Source: an uncultured Pelagibacteraceae bacterium (GTDB lineage Bacteria > Pseudomonadota > Alphaproteobacteria > Pelagibacterales > Pelagibacteraceae). From it: 63,140 nucleotides of DNA. Each line of letters starts with the position of its first letter. Position 1 is the stretch's first letter. This document shows positions 44,717-54,072 of the stretch, in pieces. The stretch covers positions 1-63,140 of the forward strand of contig CACAYM010000006.1 in the NCBI GenBank assembly GCA_902536765.1. The letters run 5' to 3'. A program made the translations under genes and the position numbers. Under the pieces are notes generated by a model. The model was not told the origin of the DNA. It saw nothing but the letters and a program-made list of their open reading frames with translations, and ran no database searches.

Positions 44717-45230
44717 CATCTATAGATTGTCTGAAAATTACAAAAATTCAATAGGTTTAGTTAGTTTAACAATTGTAATTTTCTTTACATTTTTTGTACT
44801 TAACATTTTTTTTGGACCAGATCCAAATGCTGAAAAAAAAATTGCTGAAGAAAAAAAAATTCAAGAACAAGCAAATGAATTTATTGAGAGTTTACCAAGA
44901 GGAGTACTAACGTTTTATGAAAGTGATAAAGGAAGAAAGCTTTCAGCAGAAGAATATAAAATCGTATGCAATAATACTAAGATTATTACACAAAGAGCAA
45001 TTATGGGCGCGAACATCACAGATGCTAAAGCATTTAATTTATATACAGCAAATGGGGGTACTACCGGAAAATATGCAGTTAATTGGAACGATAGTAAAAA
45101 TAAATGTTTTGCAAAATTTACGGTAAAACCTTTAGAAGGAACTTCAGACTCAGTAACAGTTGAGGGTGAGGCACTTGGATTTTTAAGAACAAGTATAGAT
45201 ACTAGGGTTTATTTTATTAAAAATTTTTAG
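44706..45230 (+). CDS. Hypothetical membrane-anchored protein
   Basis: 174-residue protein with one membrane helix (about residues 17-37, IGLVSLTIVIFFTFFVLNIFFG). A charged helical stretch (EKKIAEEKKIQEQANEFIESLPRG) and a C-terminal domain with CNNTKIITQRAIMGANI and CFAKFTVKPLEG follow. No family recognised. It overlaps the MORN gene by 11 bases and lies 40 bases before the ATPase gene, so the pair is embedded in the transporter operon. Confidence 0.6.
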   Translation: MLSNIYRLSENYKNSIGLVSLTIVIFFTFFVLNIFFGPDPNAEKKIAEEKKIQEQANEFIESLPRGVLTFYESDKGRKLSAEEYKIVCNNTKIITQRAIMGANITDAKAFNLYTANGGTTGKYAVNWNDSKNKCFAKFTVKPLEGTSDSVTVEGEALGFLRTSIDTRVYFIKNF

Positions 45231-45270
45231 ATGGAGAATACACCAACAATAATAGTATAATTATTTAAAT

Positions 45271-46308
45271 ATGTCTTCTACACCAGTAATTAAATGTGAG
45301 TCTGTTTACAAAATTTTTGGAACTAATGCCAAAAAAATGCTTCAAAACGCAAATGGTAATGTAGATGCAAAATCATTTCAGGACGCAGGATGTATTGTCG
45401 GGGTTAATAATGCTTCATTTGAGGTTTCTAAAGGTGAAATGCTTGTGGTTATGGGTTTATCTGGTTCGGGTAAATCAACATTGTTAAGATGCATATCTCG
45501 TTTGACTGACGCAACTGGAGGGAAAATATTTATTGAAGGTCAAGATCTTCTCGCAATGAACGAGAGACAATTAATTGAATTACGAAGAAATAAAATGGGA
45601 ATGGTGTTTCAGAGTTTTGCCCTACTTCCCCACAAAACAGTTTTGGAAAACATAGCTTTCCCTTTGCAAATAAAAGGAAGTAAAACTAACGAGAGTATTC
45701 AAAAAGCAGTAGAAATGGTTGAGCTTGTTGGTTTAAAAGGTAGAGAAAATTATTTTCCAAGAGAGTTATCTGGAGGTCAACAACAAAGAGTAGGTATAGC
45801 TCGTTCACTTGCAGTTGAACCTGATATTTGGTTTTTAGATGAACCTTTTTCTGCCCTCGACCCTTTAATTAGAAAAGAAATGCAAGATGAATTTCTGAGA
45901 CTTCAAGGAGTTTTGAATAAAACAATTCTATTTATCACACATGATTTTGACGAAGCACTAAGGCTTGCTGATAGAATAGCAATTATGAAGGATGGTTTAA
46001 TTGAACAATTAGATACTCCAGCAGACATAGTTTTAAATCCAAAAACTGAATATGTTAGAAAATTCACTCAAGAAGTGCCAAGAGAAAAAGTTTTAAAGAT
46101 CGAAGCTGTAATGGACAAATCTTCAGGGGGACAAAATGCTGACAACATCACTGTTTCAAAAGATGCTATAATTGAAACTGTGGCTGAAAAAATTTTAAGT
46201 CAGGATAAACCGGTGAGTGTGATAGATAAAAATAATAATGTAGTTGGAAGTGTAAAACCTTCAAAAATAATCCAAACTGTTTTTGGGCAAGGTAAAGAAA
46301 AAAAATAA
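45271..46308 (+). CDS. Quaternary-amine ABC transporter ATPase (ProV/TmoV-like)
   Basis: 345-residue ATPase with Walker A GLSGSGKST (about residues 66-74), signature LSGGQQQRVGIARSLA and Walker B IWFLDEPFSALDP. The C-terminus keeps a single CBS-like segment (KPVSVIDKNNNVVGSVKPSKI), shorter than the paired CBS domains of OpuAA-type ATPases that sense ionic strength. This suggests a nutrient uptake rather than osmotic role. It lies six bases before the permease gene. Confidence 0.9.
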   Translation: MSSTPVIKCESVYKIFGTNAKKMLQNANGNVDAKSFQDAGCIVGVNNASFEVSKGEMLVVMGLSGSGKSTLLRCISRLTDATGGKIFIEGQDLLAMNERQLIELRRNKMGMVFQSFALLPHKTVLENIAFPLQIKGSKTNESIQKAVEMVELVGLKGRENYFPRELSGGQQQRVGIARSLAVEPDIWFLDEPFSALDPLIRKEMQDEFLRLQGVLNKTILFITHDFDEALRLADRIAIMKDGLIEQLDTPADIVLNPKTEYVRKFTQEVPREKVLKIEAVMDKSSGGQNADNITVSKDAIIETVAEKILSQDKPVSVIDKNNNVVGSVKPSKIIQTVFGQGKEKK

Positions 46309-46314
46309 AGTATT

Positions 46315-48438
46315 ATGGCTTTTCTTCAAAAATATCCTAAAGCTGTCCAATGGTCATTTTTGTTATTAGTGTTCTTTGGATTATGTTTTGCAATAGAGGT
46401 TCCTGATGGATATGAATTTGCGAAAGCTGGAACTGAATTTATTGATAAAGATAAATTAGATCAAACAAAATACAGTGTGTTTTGGAGATTACCTGCTTTT
46501 ATAGCATGGATGCCTGGATGGATAAATGACTCAGTTTTTTTTCTATTAAATGAATGGGCACCTATAGAATATTTTGATAGCGATATTCAGGAGACAAAAT
46601 CTCGTCCAGTTGTTCTTCATATTACAAGAATTATTTCTAGATCAATGCTTTTCATGATTGAGTTCATAAGAGAAATTTTAATTGGAGGTGTTGAAACTGT
46701 TGTAGCATTTACTAGCTGGGATTGGTTAGATAAAAATCCATGGGCAGAATTACCGGGCCTTCCTTGGACTATTGTTGCTGGTGCAGCTGTAGTTTTAGGT
46801 TATAAATTAAATGGCAGGAATCTTGCTATCTTTGCTGGATTAACTATGATTTATATTTCAGCATTCGGTCAATGGAAACCTTCAATGCAAACTTTATCAT
46901 TTGTAATGGTTGCAGCGCCAATATCTTTCTTATTAGGATTAGGATTTGGAATATGGGCATACAGAAGTAAAAGAGTTGAAAATATTTTAAACCCACTTCT
47001 TAACGTTGCACAAACCATGCCACACTATTCCTATTTAGTTCCAATAATGGTTTTATTTGGTATTGGTGACCATGCTGGAGCAATAGCAACTATTATTTTT
47101 GCTACACCTCCTATGGTCAGATTGACTTTGCTAGGACTCAGAAAAGTTTCACCAGAAGTTATAGAGGCCGGAAAGATGAGCGGATGTAGTAATTTCCAAC
47201 TCTTATTTAAAGTACTAATACCAACGGCTCGTAGAGATATTTTAATTGGTGTTAACCAAGTTATCATGCAGTGTTTAGCAATGGCTGTTATTGCATCTTT
47301 TATTGGAGCAAAAGGACTAGGCTGGAATTTATTATTAGCTTTGAACCAATTACGAATAGGTTTAGCTTTAGAAGCAGGAATATGTATAACACTAATCGCT
47401 GTTTTATTAGATAAAATGTCATTGGCTTGGGCAAACAAACAAATAAATTATTTTGAAAATCCAACTTTCTTTCAAAGAAATAAATATTTTATGATTTTTG
47501 GTGGAGTGGTCATAGCTGGATACATTTTATCATATATTGGAACATTCTATTTCAAAGAAGGATTTAATTATCTGTTTATTGTTCCACACAATAAAGGAAT
47601 ATCTACAGAAGCATTTTGGAATTCTGGTGTAGATTGGATACTTGATAACTTTTTTGATCCACTAAAAGTTTTTAATACTTGGTTAATTACACAAGTTTTA
47701 ATTCCTATGAAAAATGCCTTCTTAAGAATGCCAGCTGTAGCTACTTTTGTACTTTTTATGGGTGCTGGTTATATTATTGGAGGAATAAGATCTGCAATTG
47801 TTGTTGGAAGCTTTACATTATTTATAGCTCTAACTGAGTGGTGGGATAGAGCGTTAATAACCATGTATATGGCAACATTCGGTGTAATTGTTTCAGGTAT
47901 TTTAGGTATAATAATTGGAACTTTAAGCGCACAAAGCAAAACAAGCACTAAAATTACATTAGCGGTGTGTGACACACTTCAAACATTTCCATCTTTTATT
48001 TACCTAATACCTGTAATTATGTTATTTGGAGTAACAGACACTTCTGTTTTAATTGCAGTTGTAATTTATGCAACAATACCCGCAACAAGATACACAATAG
48101 AAGGATTAAGAAGTGTTCCATCAGCATTACATGATGCAGGCTCAATGTCAGGAGTTAACAGACTTCAAAGATGGATGAGAATAGAACTACCCTTAGCCTT
48201 TCCTCACATGATGCTTGGAATAAATCAAACAGTCGTATTTGCATTGTTTATGGTAATTATTGGAGCAATGATTGGGACAACCGATCTTGGACAATATATA
48301 CTTAAAGCATTATCTGACAGACAAGGAACCGGCAATGGTTTGATGTTGGGATTATGTGTAGCATTTATTGGACTTGCAGTTGATAATTTAATACGTACTT
48401 GGGCTGAAAAACAAAAGAAATTGTTAGGGCAGGATTAG
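46315..48438 (+). CDS. Double-domain permease of quaternary-amine/TMAO transporter (ProW/TmoW-like)
   Basis: 707-residue inner-membrane protein with two tandem permease domains instead of the usual single one (about 300 residues). EAA loops lie near residue 283 (EAGKMSGCSNFQLLFKVLIPTARRD) and residue 607 (DAGSMSGVNRLQRWMRIELPLAFPH). The whole transmembrane channel may therefore come from one polypeptide. A comparable large fused permease is known for TMAO uptake systems. It lies six bases from both the ATPase gene and the glycerol kinase gene. Confidence 0.88.
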   Translation: MAFLQKYPKAVQWSFLLLVFFGLCFAIEVPDGYEFAKAGTEFIDKDKLDQTKYSVFWRLPAFIAWMPGWINDSVFFLLNEWAPIEYFDSDIQETKSRPVVLHITRIISRSMLFMIEFIREILIGGVETVVAFTSWDWLDKNPWAELPGLPWTIVAGAAVVLGYKLNGRNLAIFAGLTMIYISAFGQWKPSMQTLSFVMVAAPISFLLGLGFGIWAYRSKRVENILNPLLNVAQTMPHYSYLVPIMVLFGIGDHAGAIATIIFATPPMVRLTLLGLRKVSPEVIEAGKMSGCSNFQLLFKVLIPTARRDILIGVNQVIMQCLAMAVIASFIGAKGLGWNLLLALNQLRIGLALEAGICITLIAVLLDKMSLAWANKQINYFENPTFFQRNKYFMIFGGVVIAGYILSYIGTFYFKEGFNYLFIVPHNKGISTEAFWNSGVDWILDNFFDPLKVFNTWLITQVLIPMKNAFLRMPAVATFVLFMGAGYIIGGIRSAIVVGSFTLFIALTEWWDRALITMYMATFGVIVSGILGIIIGTLSAQSKTSTKITLAVCDTLQTFPSFIYLIPVIMLFGVTDTSVLIAVVIYATIPATRYTIEGLRSVPSALHDAGSMSGVNRLQRWMRIELPLAFPHMMLGINQTVVFALFMVIIGAMIGTTDLGQYILKALSDRQGTGNGLMLGLCVAFIGLAVDNLIRTWAEKQKKLLGQD

Positions 48439-48444
48439 TATTTT

Positions 48445-49914
48445 GTGAATGGAATACTTGCCATTGATCAAGGAACCACATCATCTAGAGCAATTATTTT
48501 TTCAAAAAGTGGCAAAAAATTAATTTCATCTCAATTAGAGTTTAAGCAATTTTTTCCAAAAAACGGATGGGTAGAACATAATCCCAACGAAATTTGGTCG
48601 ACAACAATCAAAGTCACAAAAAATGTTTTGTTAAAATCAAAGAAGTTAAAAATAAATATTAAAGCCTTAGGAATTACCAATCAAAGAGAAACAACCGTAT
48701 GCTGGGATAAAAGAACAGGTGAACCAGTTTATAATGCAATTGTTTGGCAAGACAGAAGAACAGAAAACTACTGCAAAAAAATTAAAAAAAAAGAAAAGTT
48801 AATTAGAAAAAAAACTGGTTTATTTTTAGACCCATATTTTTCTGCAACAAAAATAAAATGGATAATAGACAACGTCCCAAAAGCTAAAAAATTATTTAAA
48901 AAAAATGAGTTGCTGTTTGGTACAATTGACACCTTTTTGATTTGGAAATTAACCAACGGTAAAATTCACGCAACAGATGCTACAAATGCCTCAAGAACAA
49001 TGCTTTTTAATATTACAAGTAACAAATGGGATAAAGATATTTTAAAAATATTCAAACTCAACAAAAAAATTCTTCCAACTGTTAAAAATTCTGCTGATGA
49101 TTTTGGTTTTACAAGCGAGAAAATTGTTGGACAAAAAATAAAAATTTCTGCTGTATTGGGCGATCAGCAAGCAGCAGCAATAGGTCAAGCATGTTTTGAA
49201 AAAGGATCAGTCAAAAGTACCTATGGTACAGGAGCCTTCTTATTAATGAATACTGGTGAAAAAAAGATCATGTCAAAAAATAAATTAATAACTACAATTT
49301 GTTACAGAATAAATAATAAAACTACATATGCTTTAGAAGGGTCTATATTTATTGCAGGTGCTGGAGTGCAATGGCTTAGAGATAAAATCAGGCTAATAGA
49401 TAATGCATATGAGACTGAAAAGATAGCGAAATCAAAAAAAAATAGTAAAGGTGTTTATGTTGTGCCAGCTTTCACAGGTCTGGGAGCTCCATACTGGAAT
49501 TCCAAATCAAGAGGTTTAATCACGGGTCTTACAAGGGATAGTGATTGGAGAGATTTAGTAAGAGCAACAATTGAGTCTGTTGCTTATCAAACTTCTGATT
49601 TATTCTTATCAATGAGAAAAGATGGTTTAAACCCTAAAAGTGTTAAGGTTGATGGTGGTATGGTTTCAAATAATTGGTTTGTTCAATTTCTATCAGAAAT
49701 TTTAAAAATTAAGATTACCAGATCAAAAATTAATGAAACTACCGCTTTAGGAGCTGCTTATATGGCTGGTTATCAAACTGGTATTTATAAATCCCTCAGT
49801 GATATTAAACAAAATTGGAAAAAAGATAGAGACTTTAAACCAAAATTCAATAAAAGTTACAGAAATAAGTTATTGCAAGGTTGGCAACAAGCAATTAAAA
49901 AAACTTTAGCATAA
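48445..49914 (+). CDS. glpK: Glycerol kinase
   Basis: FGGY-family sugar/polyol kinase of 489 residues, closest to GlpK, which phosphorylates glycerol to glycerol 3-phosphate. Landmarks: AIDQGTTSSRAIIF at the N-terminus, ALGITNQRETTVCWDKRTGEPVYNAIVWQDRR, GDQQAAAIGQACFEKGSVKSTYGTGAFLLMNTG and YVVPAFTGLGAPYW. GTG start, six bases after the permease stop. It is followed by a GpsA-like dehydrogenase, so glycerol to dihydroxyacetone phosphate is a consistent route. Confidence 0.9.
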   Translation: MNGILAIDQGTTSSRAIIFSKSGKKLISSQLEFKQFFPKNGWVEHNPNEIWSTTIKVTKNVLLKSKKLKINIKALGITNQRETTVCWDKRTGEPVYNAIVWQDRRTENYCKKIKKKEKLIRKKTGLFLDPYFSATKIKWIIDNVPKAKKLFKKNELLFGTIDTFLIWKLTNGKIHATDATNASRTMLFNITSNKWDKDILKIFKLNKKILPTVKNSADDFGFTSEKIVGQKIKISAVLGDQQAAAIGQACFEKGSVKSTYGTGAFLLMNTGEKKIMSKNKLITTICYRINNKTTYALEGSIFIAGAGVQWLRDKIRLIDNAYETEKIAKSKKNSKGVYVVPAFTGLGAPYWNSKSRGLITGLTRDSDWRDLVRATIESVAYQTSDLFLSMRKDGLNPKSVKVDGGMVSNNWFVQFLSEILKIKITRSKINETTALGAAYMAGYQTGIYKSLSDIKQNWKKDRDFKPKFNKSYRNKLLQGWQQAIKKTLA

Positions 49915-49921
49915 TTTTGTT

Positions 49922-50887
49922 ATGGCAAAAATATTAGTAATTGGTGGCGGAGCAATGGGATCAGCTTTTACGATTCCTTGTTTAGATAATAAAAATAATG
50001 TTACAATTACTGAGCCTTATAGCAAACAATTTATAAATAATCTTAAATCAAAAAATAAATTTCATTCAGTATTAAAAATAAAGCTACCAAAAAAACTTAA
50101 ATTCAGAATATTTTCAAAAGAACTTTTAAAAGAAAAGTTTAATTTGATAGTTATTGCACTTAGTTTACCAGGAATTAATTTCATAAGTAAGGAATTAAAA
50201 AATATTAAAAATAAAACACCAATATTAATTTTAACAAAAGGTTTAAAATATGACAAAAAAAGAAATAAAATTTTAACAATTTCTGAGCAAATTAAAATTG
50301 ACACTAAGAATAAAAATATTTCAGTCTTAAAAGGCCCATGCTTAGCAAAAGAACTAGCAAAAAAAAATCAGACCAAAATAATTATCGCAAATAAAAACAT
50401 TAATATAGCAAAAAAAATTGGAAAATTAATATCAACGAATTATTATTTAGTTGAATATTCGACAGATATAATTGGTGTTGAGGTTTGTTCGGCAATAAAA
50501 AATATTTATGCTATGGTTATTGGCGCAGGTCAATCTTTAAATAAGTCTTCAAGTTTATTTCAAAAATCTCTGTTAGAAATGAAATATTTAACAAAATATT
50601 TTAATGGTAAAGAAACCACAGTCGAAAGTCTAGCAGGTGTTGGCGATTTATATGTAAGCGCTGCTGGGGGAAGAAATAGTAAAATGGGTGATTATTTAGG
50701 TAAAGGTTTTACATTCAAATCTGCTAAGAAAAAATTTATGTTTAAAGATACAGTTGAAGGAGAACAATTGGCCAGAGAAATTGGACCGTTTATTTTTAAA
50801 AAAATTAATTTACAAAAAATACCTTTAATGATCAATTTACTTAGATCTTTATTAAAAAATAAAAAATTAAATTTAAAAAAATTGTGA
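49922..50887 (+). CDS. gpsA: NAD(P)-dependent glycerol-3-phosphate dehydrogenase, GpsA-like
   Basis: 321-residue dehydrogenase interconverting glycerol 3-phosphate and dihydroxyacetone phosphate. The Rossmann motif is GGGAMGSAFT near residue 8, the family segment LKGPCLAKELAKK replaces the usual L-x-GPSFA-x-E, Lys193 in VCSAIKNIYA matches the catalytic lysine, and ESLAGVGDLYVSAAGGRN is the C-terminal signature. It is unusually Lys/Asn-rich and somewhat divergent, so it could be a specialised paralogue. Seven bases after glpK; overlaps the Fe-alcohol dehydrogenase by four bases (GTGA). Confidence 0.8.
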   Translation: MAKILVIGGGAMGSAFTIPCLDNKNNVTITEPYSKQFINNLKSKNKFHSVLKIKLPKKLKFRIFSKELLKEKFNLIVIALSLPGINFISKELKNIKNKTPILILTKGLKYDKKRNKILTISEQIKIDTKNKNISVLKGPCLAKELAKKNQTKIIIANKNINIAKKIGKLISTNYYLVEYSTDIIGVEVCSAIKNIYAMVIGAGQSLNKSSSLFQKSLLEMKYLTKYFNGKETTVESLAGVGDLYVSAAGGRNSKMGDYLGKGFTFKSAKKKFMFKDTVEGEQLAREIGPFIFKKINLQKIPLMINLLRSLLKNKKLNLKKL

Positions 50888-52053
50888 ATTTTATGAGATC
50901 TAATTGGAACTACCCAACAACCGTCTGGGTCGGTAATAATAGAATAATTGAAATTAATTCTGCATGCAAAAGTCTTAAAATTAAAAAGCCATTGTTTGTC
51001 ACAGATAAAGATTTAGCAGGTTTAGATTTTGTAAAAAATATAATTAAAATTATTGAAAAAGAATTCAAAAACTTAAATATTTTTTCTAATTTTTCTGGCA
51101 ACCCTAATGGCGATGATGTTGATAAAGGTGTTAAAGAATTTAAAAAAAATAACTGTGATGGCGTAATAGCTTTTGGTGGTGGAAGTGGATTGGATGTTGG
51201 AAAAGCAATAGCGTTTATGTCTGGTCAAACAAGACCAATTTGGGATTTTGAGGATATAGGTGATTATTGGAAAAGAGCGAACAACGATAATATCGCACCT
51301 ATAATAGCTGTACCTACAACAGCAGGTACAGGCTCAGAAACTGGAAGAGCATCAGCGATAATTAATAATGAAACTGGGGTAAAAAAAATAATTTTCCATC
51401 CTAAATTTTTACCGTCGATTGTAATCTTAGATCCGGTTTTAACTTTGGACCTTTCTCCTAGATTAACTGCTGCAACAGGAATGGATGCTTTAGCGCATAA
51501 CTTAGAGGCTTTTTGCGCTCCTGGATTTCACCCAATGGCTGATGGTATAGCGATAGAAGGTATAAGATTGACAAAAAAATCTTTAATGACTGCTGTTAAA
51601 GATGGAAAAAATTTAGAAGCAAGGTCAGATATGTTGGCCGCAGCAAGCATGGGATCTACTGCGTTCCAAAAAGGCCTTGGTGCAATTCATTCATTAAGTC
51701 ACCCAGTAAACGCTCAATTTAATTTACATCATGGATTATCCAATGCAATTTTTATGCCTTATGTACTCACTTATAATAAAAAATTTATAGAAAAAAGAAT
51801 AGTATCTATTTGTGATTTCCTTGGTTTAAAAAAAGATTTTAAATGTTTTTTGGATTGGATCTTAGAACTTAGAAAAGATTTAAATATCCCACATGCTTTA
51901 TCAGAAGTTATCAGCGAAGATAAATTTGATTTAGAAATGTTATCAAAAATGGCTCTTGAAGATCCTTCAACTGCGACAAATCCTAGATTGTTAAATCTAG
52001 AGGATATGAAAAAATTATATGACCACAGTATGAAAGGTAATTTATTTTCATGA
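50884..52053 (+). CDS. Iron-containing alcohol dehydrogenase
   Basis: 389-residue NAD-dependent class III (iron) alcohol dehydrogenase. Nucleotide motif FGGGSGLDVGKA, PTTAGTGSETG, and metal ligands in TGMDALAHNLEAF, GAIHSLSHP and NLHHGLSNA are present. The GTG start overlaps the gpsA-like stop; an ATG nine bases later is an alternative. I recall the SAR11 homologue having been proposed for methanol oxidation, and formaldehyde or glycerol-derived aldehydes would also fit the setting. The true substrate is not shown by the sequence. Confidence 0.88.
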   Translation: MNFMRSNWNYPTTVWVGNNRIIEINSACKSLKIKKPLFVTDKDLAGLDFVKNIIKIIEKEFKNLNIFSNFSGNPNGDDVDKGVKEFKKNNCDGVIAFGGGSGLDVGKAIAFMSGQTRPIWDFEDIGDYWKRANNDNIAPIIAVPTTAGTGSETGRASAIINNETGVKKIIFHPKFLPSIVILDPVLTLDLSPRLTAATGMDALAHNLEAFCAPGFHPMADGIAIEGIRLTKKSLMTAVKDGKNLEARSDMLAAASMGSTAFQKGLGAIHSLSHPVNAQFNLHHGLSNAIFMPYVLTYNKKFIEKRIVSICDFLGLKKDFKCFLDWILELRKDLNIPHALSEVISEDKFDLEMLSKMALEDPSTATNPRLLNLEDMKKLYDHSMKGNLFS

Positions 52054-52838
52054 AAAAAATACTAATAGTAGAGGGTAATCTTAAAGAGGAAAATCAGCAA
52101 TTTACTAATGCTGGCATTCAAACACACACTGAAAGTTTAAAAGATAGTATTGCATATTTTACAAAAAATTTAGAAATTGATGTAGCAAATCCTTCATCAG
52201 ATCCTAAAGTTTTTGAAAATATTAAAAACCTTGAGGAGTACGATGGTCTTATTTGGGGCGGCAGTAGCTTAAATATTTATAATGATACAATTGAAATTCG
52301 TAGACAAATTGAATTTATGAAAGAGTCTCAAAAAAAAATAAAAAAAATTCTTGCAATATGTTGGGGTATGCAAGTTGCTGTTACAGCAGCAGGTGGAGAA
52401 GTAAGAAAATGTCAAAAAGGAACACATAGGGGGATCGCTCATCAAATACAAATAAATGATAATGGGCTAAAACATCCTCTTTATAAAAATAAAAAAAACA
52501 ATTTTAACACCCCTGCATTTAATTTTGATGAAGTTTCAAAAATTCCAGATAACGCCATACTTTTATCATCAAATAAAATTAATAAAGTGCAAGGGCTAAA
52601 TTTTAAAATTAATGAATGTGATATTTGGGGTATACAATATCACCCAGAGATATCATACGATAAAATGATAAGATTAATCCATTTTAGAACTGATAGATTA
52701 ATCGAAAAGAAGGCTTTTGAAGATCAAAAAGAAATTGATAATCATGTTCAAATGATAGAGCAAGAAAATCAAATATCAAATAGGGATTTAAGAATGATCG
52801 AATTGAAAAATTGGATTGATTATTTAAATGAAAATTAA
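52050..52838 (+). CDS. Class I glutamine amidotransferase-like protein
   Basis: 262-residue stand-alone GATase1 domain with an intact triad: Cys104 in ILAICWGMQ, and His198 and Glu200 in GIQYHPE. The oxyanion-type loop GGS is near residue 70. It looks like the family annotated as GMP-synthase-like amidotransferases, some of which act on gamma-glutamyl compounds. It overlaps both neighbours (4 and 11 bases) and directly precedes gshA/gshB, so hydrolysis or transfer of a gamma-glutamyl group is a plausible role, by inference. Confidence 0.8.
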   Translation: MKKILIVEGNLKEENQQFTNAGIQTHTESLKDSIAYFTKNLEIDVANPSSDPKVFENIKNLEEYDGLIWGGSSLNIYNDTIEIRRQIEFMKESQKKIKKILAICWGMQVAVTAAGGEVRKCQKGTHRGIAHQIQINDNGLKHPLYKNKKNNFNTPAFNFDEVSKIPDNAILLSSNKINKVQGLNFKINECDIWGIQYHPEISYDKMIRLIHFRTDRLIEKKAFEDQKEIDNHVQMIEQENQISNRDLRMIELKNWIDYLNEN

Positions 52839-54072
52839 ATCTAAGCAACAAATAATAGAACATTTTATTTCAGGGAATAAACCAGATCAATTTATTGGTG
52901 TTGAGAATGAAAAATTTTTATTTAAAAAAAAAAGTAATAAAAGGGCAGATTACTCTGATTTATTAAAAATTTTCAATTTTTTTACCTCAAAATTTAATTG
53001 GGAACCTATTAAAGAAGATGAAAATATTATTGGTTTAAAAAAAAATGGAAAAATGATCACTCTTGAACCAGGAAATCAAATAGAATTATCTGGTAGTCAA
53101 TTATCTAATATGCATGAAGTCTGTTCCGAGTCATATGAATTTCAAGAAAAATTAAATTTAGCATGTGAAAACTTTGATTTAAAAACTTTATCAGTAGGCT
53201 TCGATCCATTTTCGAGTATTGATAAAATTCCAAATAATCCAAAAAAAAGATACAGAGTAATGACAAAAGAAATGCCAAAAAATGGTTCTCTAAGCTTAGA
53301 AATGATGTATCAAACAGCTGGTACTCAGATAAATATTGACTACAAGAATGAAGAAGATTTTAAAAAAAAATTTAAAGTTGCATCTTATCTAACACCAATA
53401 AGCATCGCATTATTTTCTAATTCTGCAGTCAAAGAAAACAAATTCAGTGGTTATTTATCTTATCGTTCGAAAGTTTGGCAAAACACTTCTAGAGCTGGAT
53501 TGCCAGAAATTTTTCTTGAAGAAATGTCTTATGAAAAATATGCAGATTTTGTTTTAAATTATCCACTGTTATTTTATCAAAAAAATAACGAATATTTATT
53601 TCCAGATGGTAAAACATATTCCGATTTAATAAAACAAGATGAAGCTGACAAAAGTAATCTTGAATTGCATCTATCCACAATTTTTACCGAAGTTAGATTA
53701 AAAAGCTACATAGAAATAAGATCTTTGGATGCATGCGAATGGGACTGTCATTGTGCTGGTCCAGCATTTTTAATAGGACTTCTTTATGGAAATTTAAATG
53801 AAACATATGAGATTATAAATAAATGGAAAAAAAAAGACATTTTAGAAGCATATTTTAATAGTCCATCAAAAGGTTTTGGTACAGAAATAGATGGGAAAAG
53901 TATTTTAGATTGGTCGGATATTTTTTTAAAATTATCAAAAAAGGGATTAAAATTTAGAAATCAATTAAACTCAAAAAAAAATAATGAAGAAATATATCTT
54001 AAAAATGTTAACAGCATGATCACTAAAAAAAGTACAAAAGCTGAGGATTCACTTAAAAATCTAAATCAATGA
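52828..54072 (+). CDS. gshA: Glutamate-cysteine ligase
   Basis: First enzyme of glutathione synthesis, 414 residues, of the GCS2 type found in alphaproteobacteria and plants. Landmarks are GVENEKFLFKK, TLEPGNQIELSGSQLSNMHE, GFDPFSSIDKIPNNPKKRY, MMYQTAGTQINIDY and YIEIRSLDACEWDC. It is Lys/Asn-rich like its neighbours. It overlaps the amidotransferase gene by 11 bases and gshB by four. Confidence 0.85.
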   Translation: MKIKSKQQIIEHFISGNKPDQFIGVENEKFLFKKKSNKRADYSDLLKIFNFFTSKFNWEPIKEDENIIGLKKNGKMITLEPGNQIELSGSQLSNMHEVCSESYEFQEKLNLACENFDLKTLSVGFDPFSSIDKIPNNPKKRYRVMTKEMPKNGSLSLEMMYQTAGTQINIDYKNEEDFKKKFKVASYLTPISIALFSNSAVKENKFSGYLSYRSKVWQNTSRAGLPEIFLEEMSYEKYADFVLNYPLLFYQKNNEYLFPDGKTYSDLIKQDEADKSNLELHLSTIFTEVRLKSYIEIRSLDACEWDCHCAGPAFLIGLLYGNLNETYEIINKWKKKDILEAYFNSPSKGFGTEIDGKSILDWSDIFLKLSKKGLKFRNQLNSKKNNEEIYLKNVNSMITKKSTKAEDSLKNLNQ

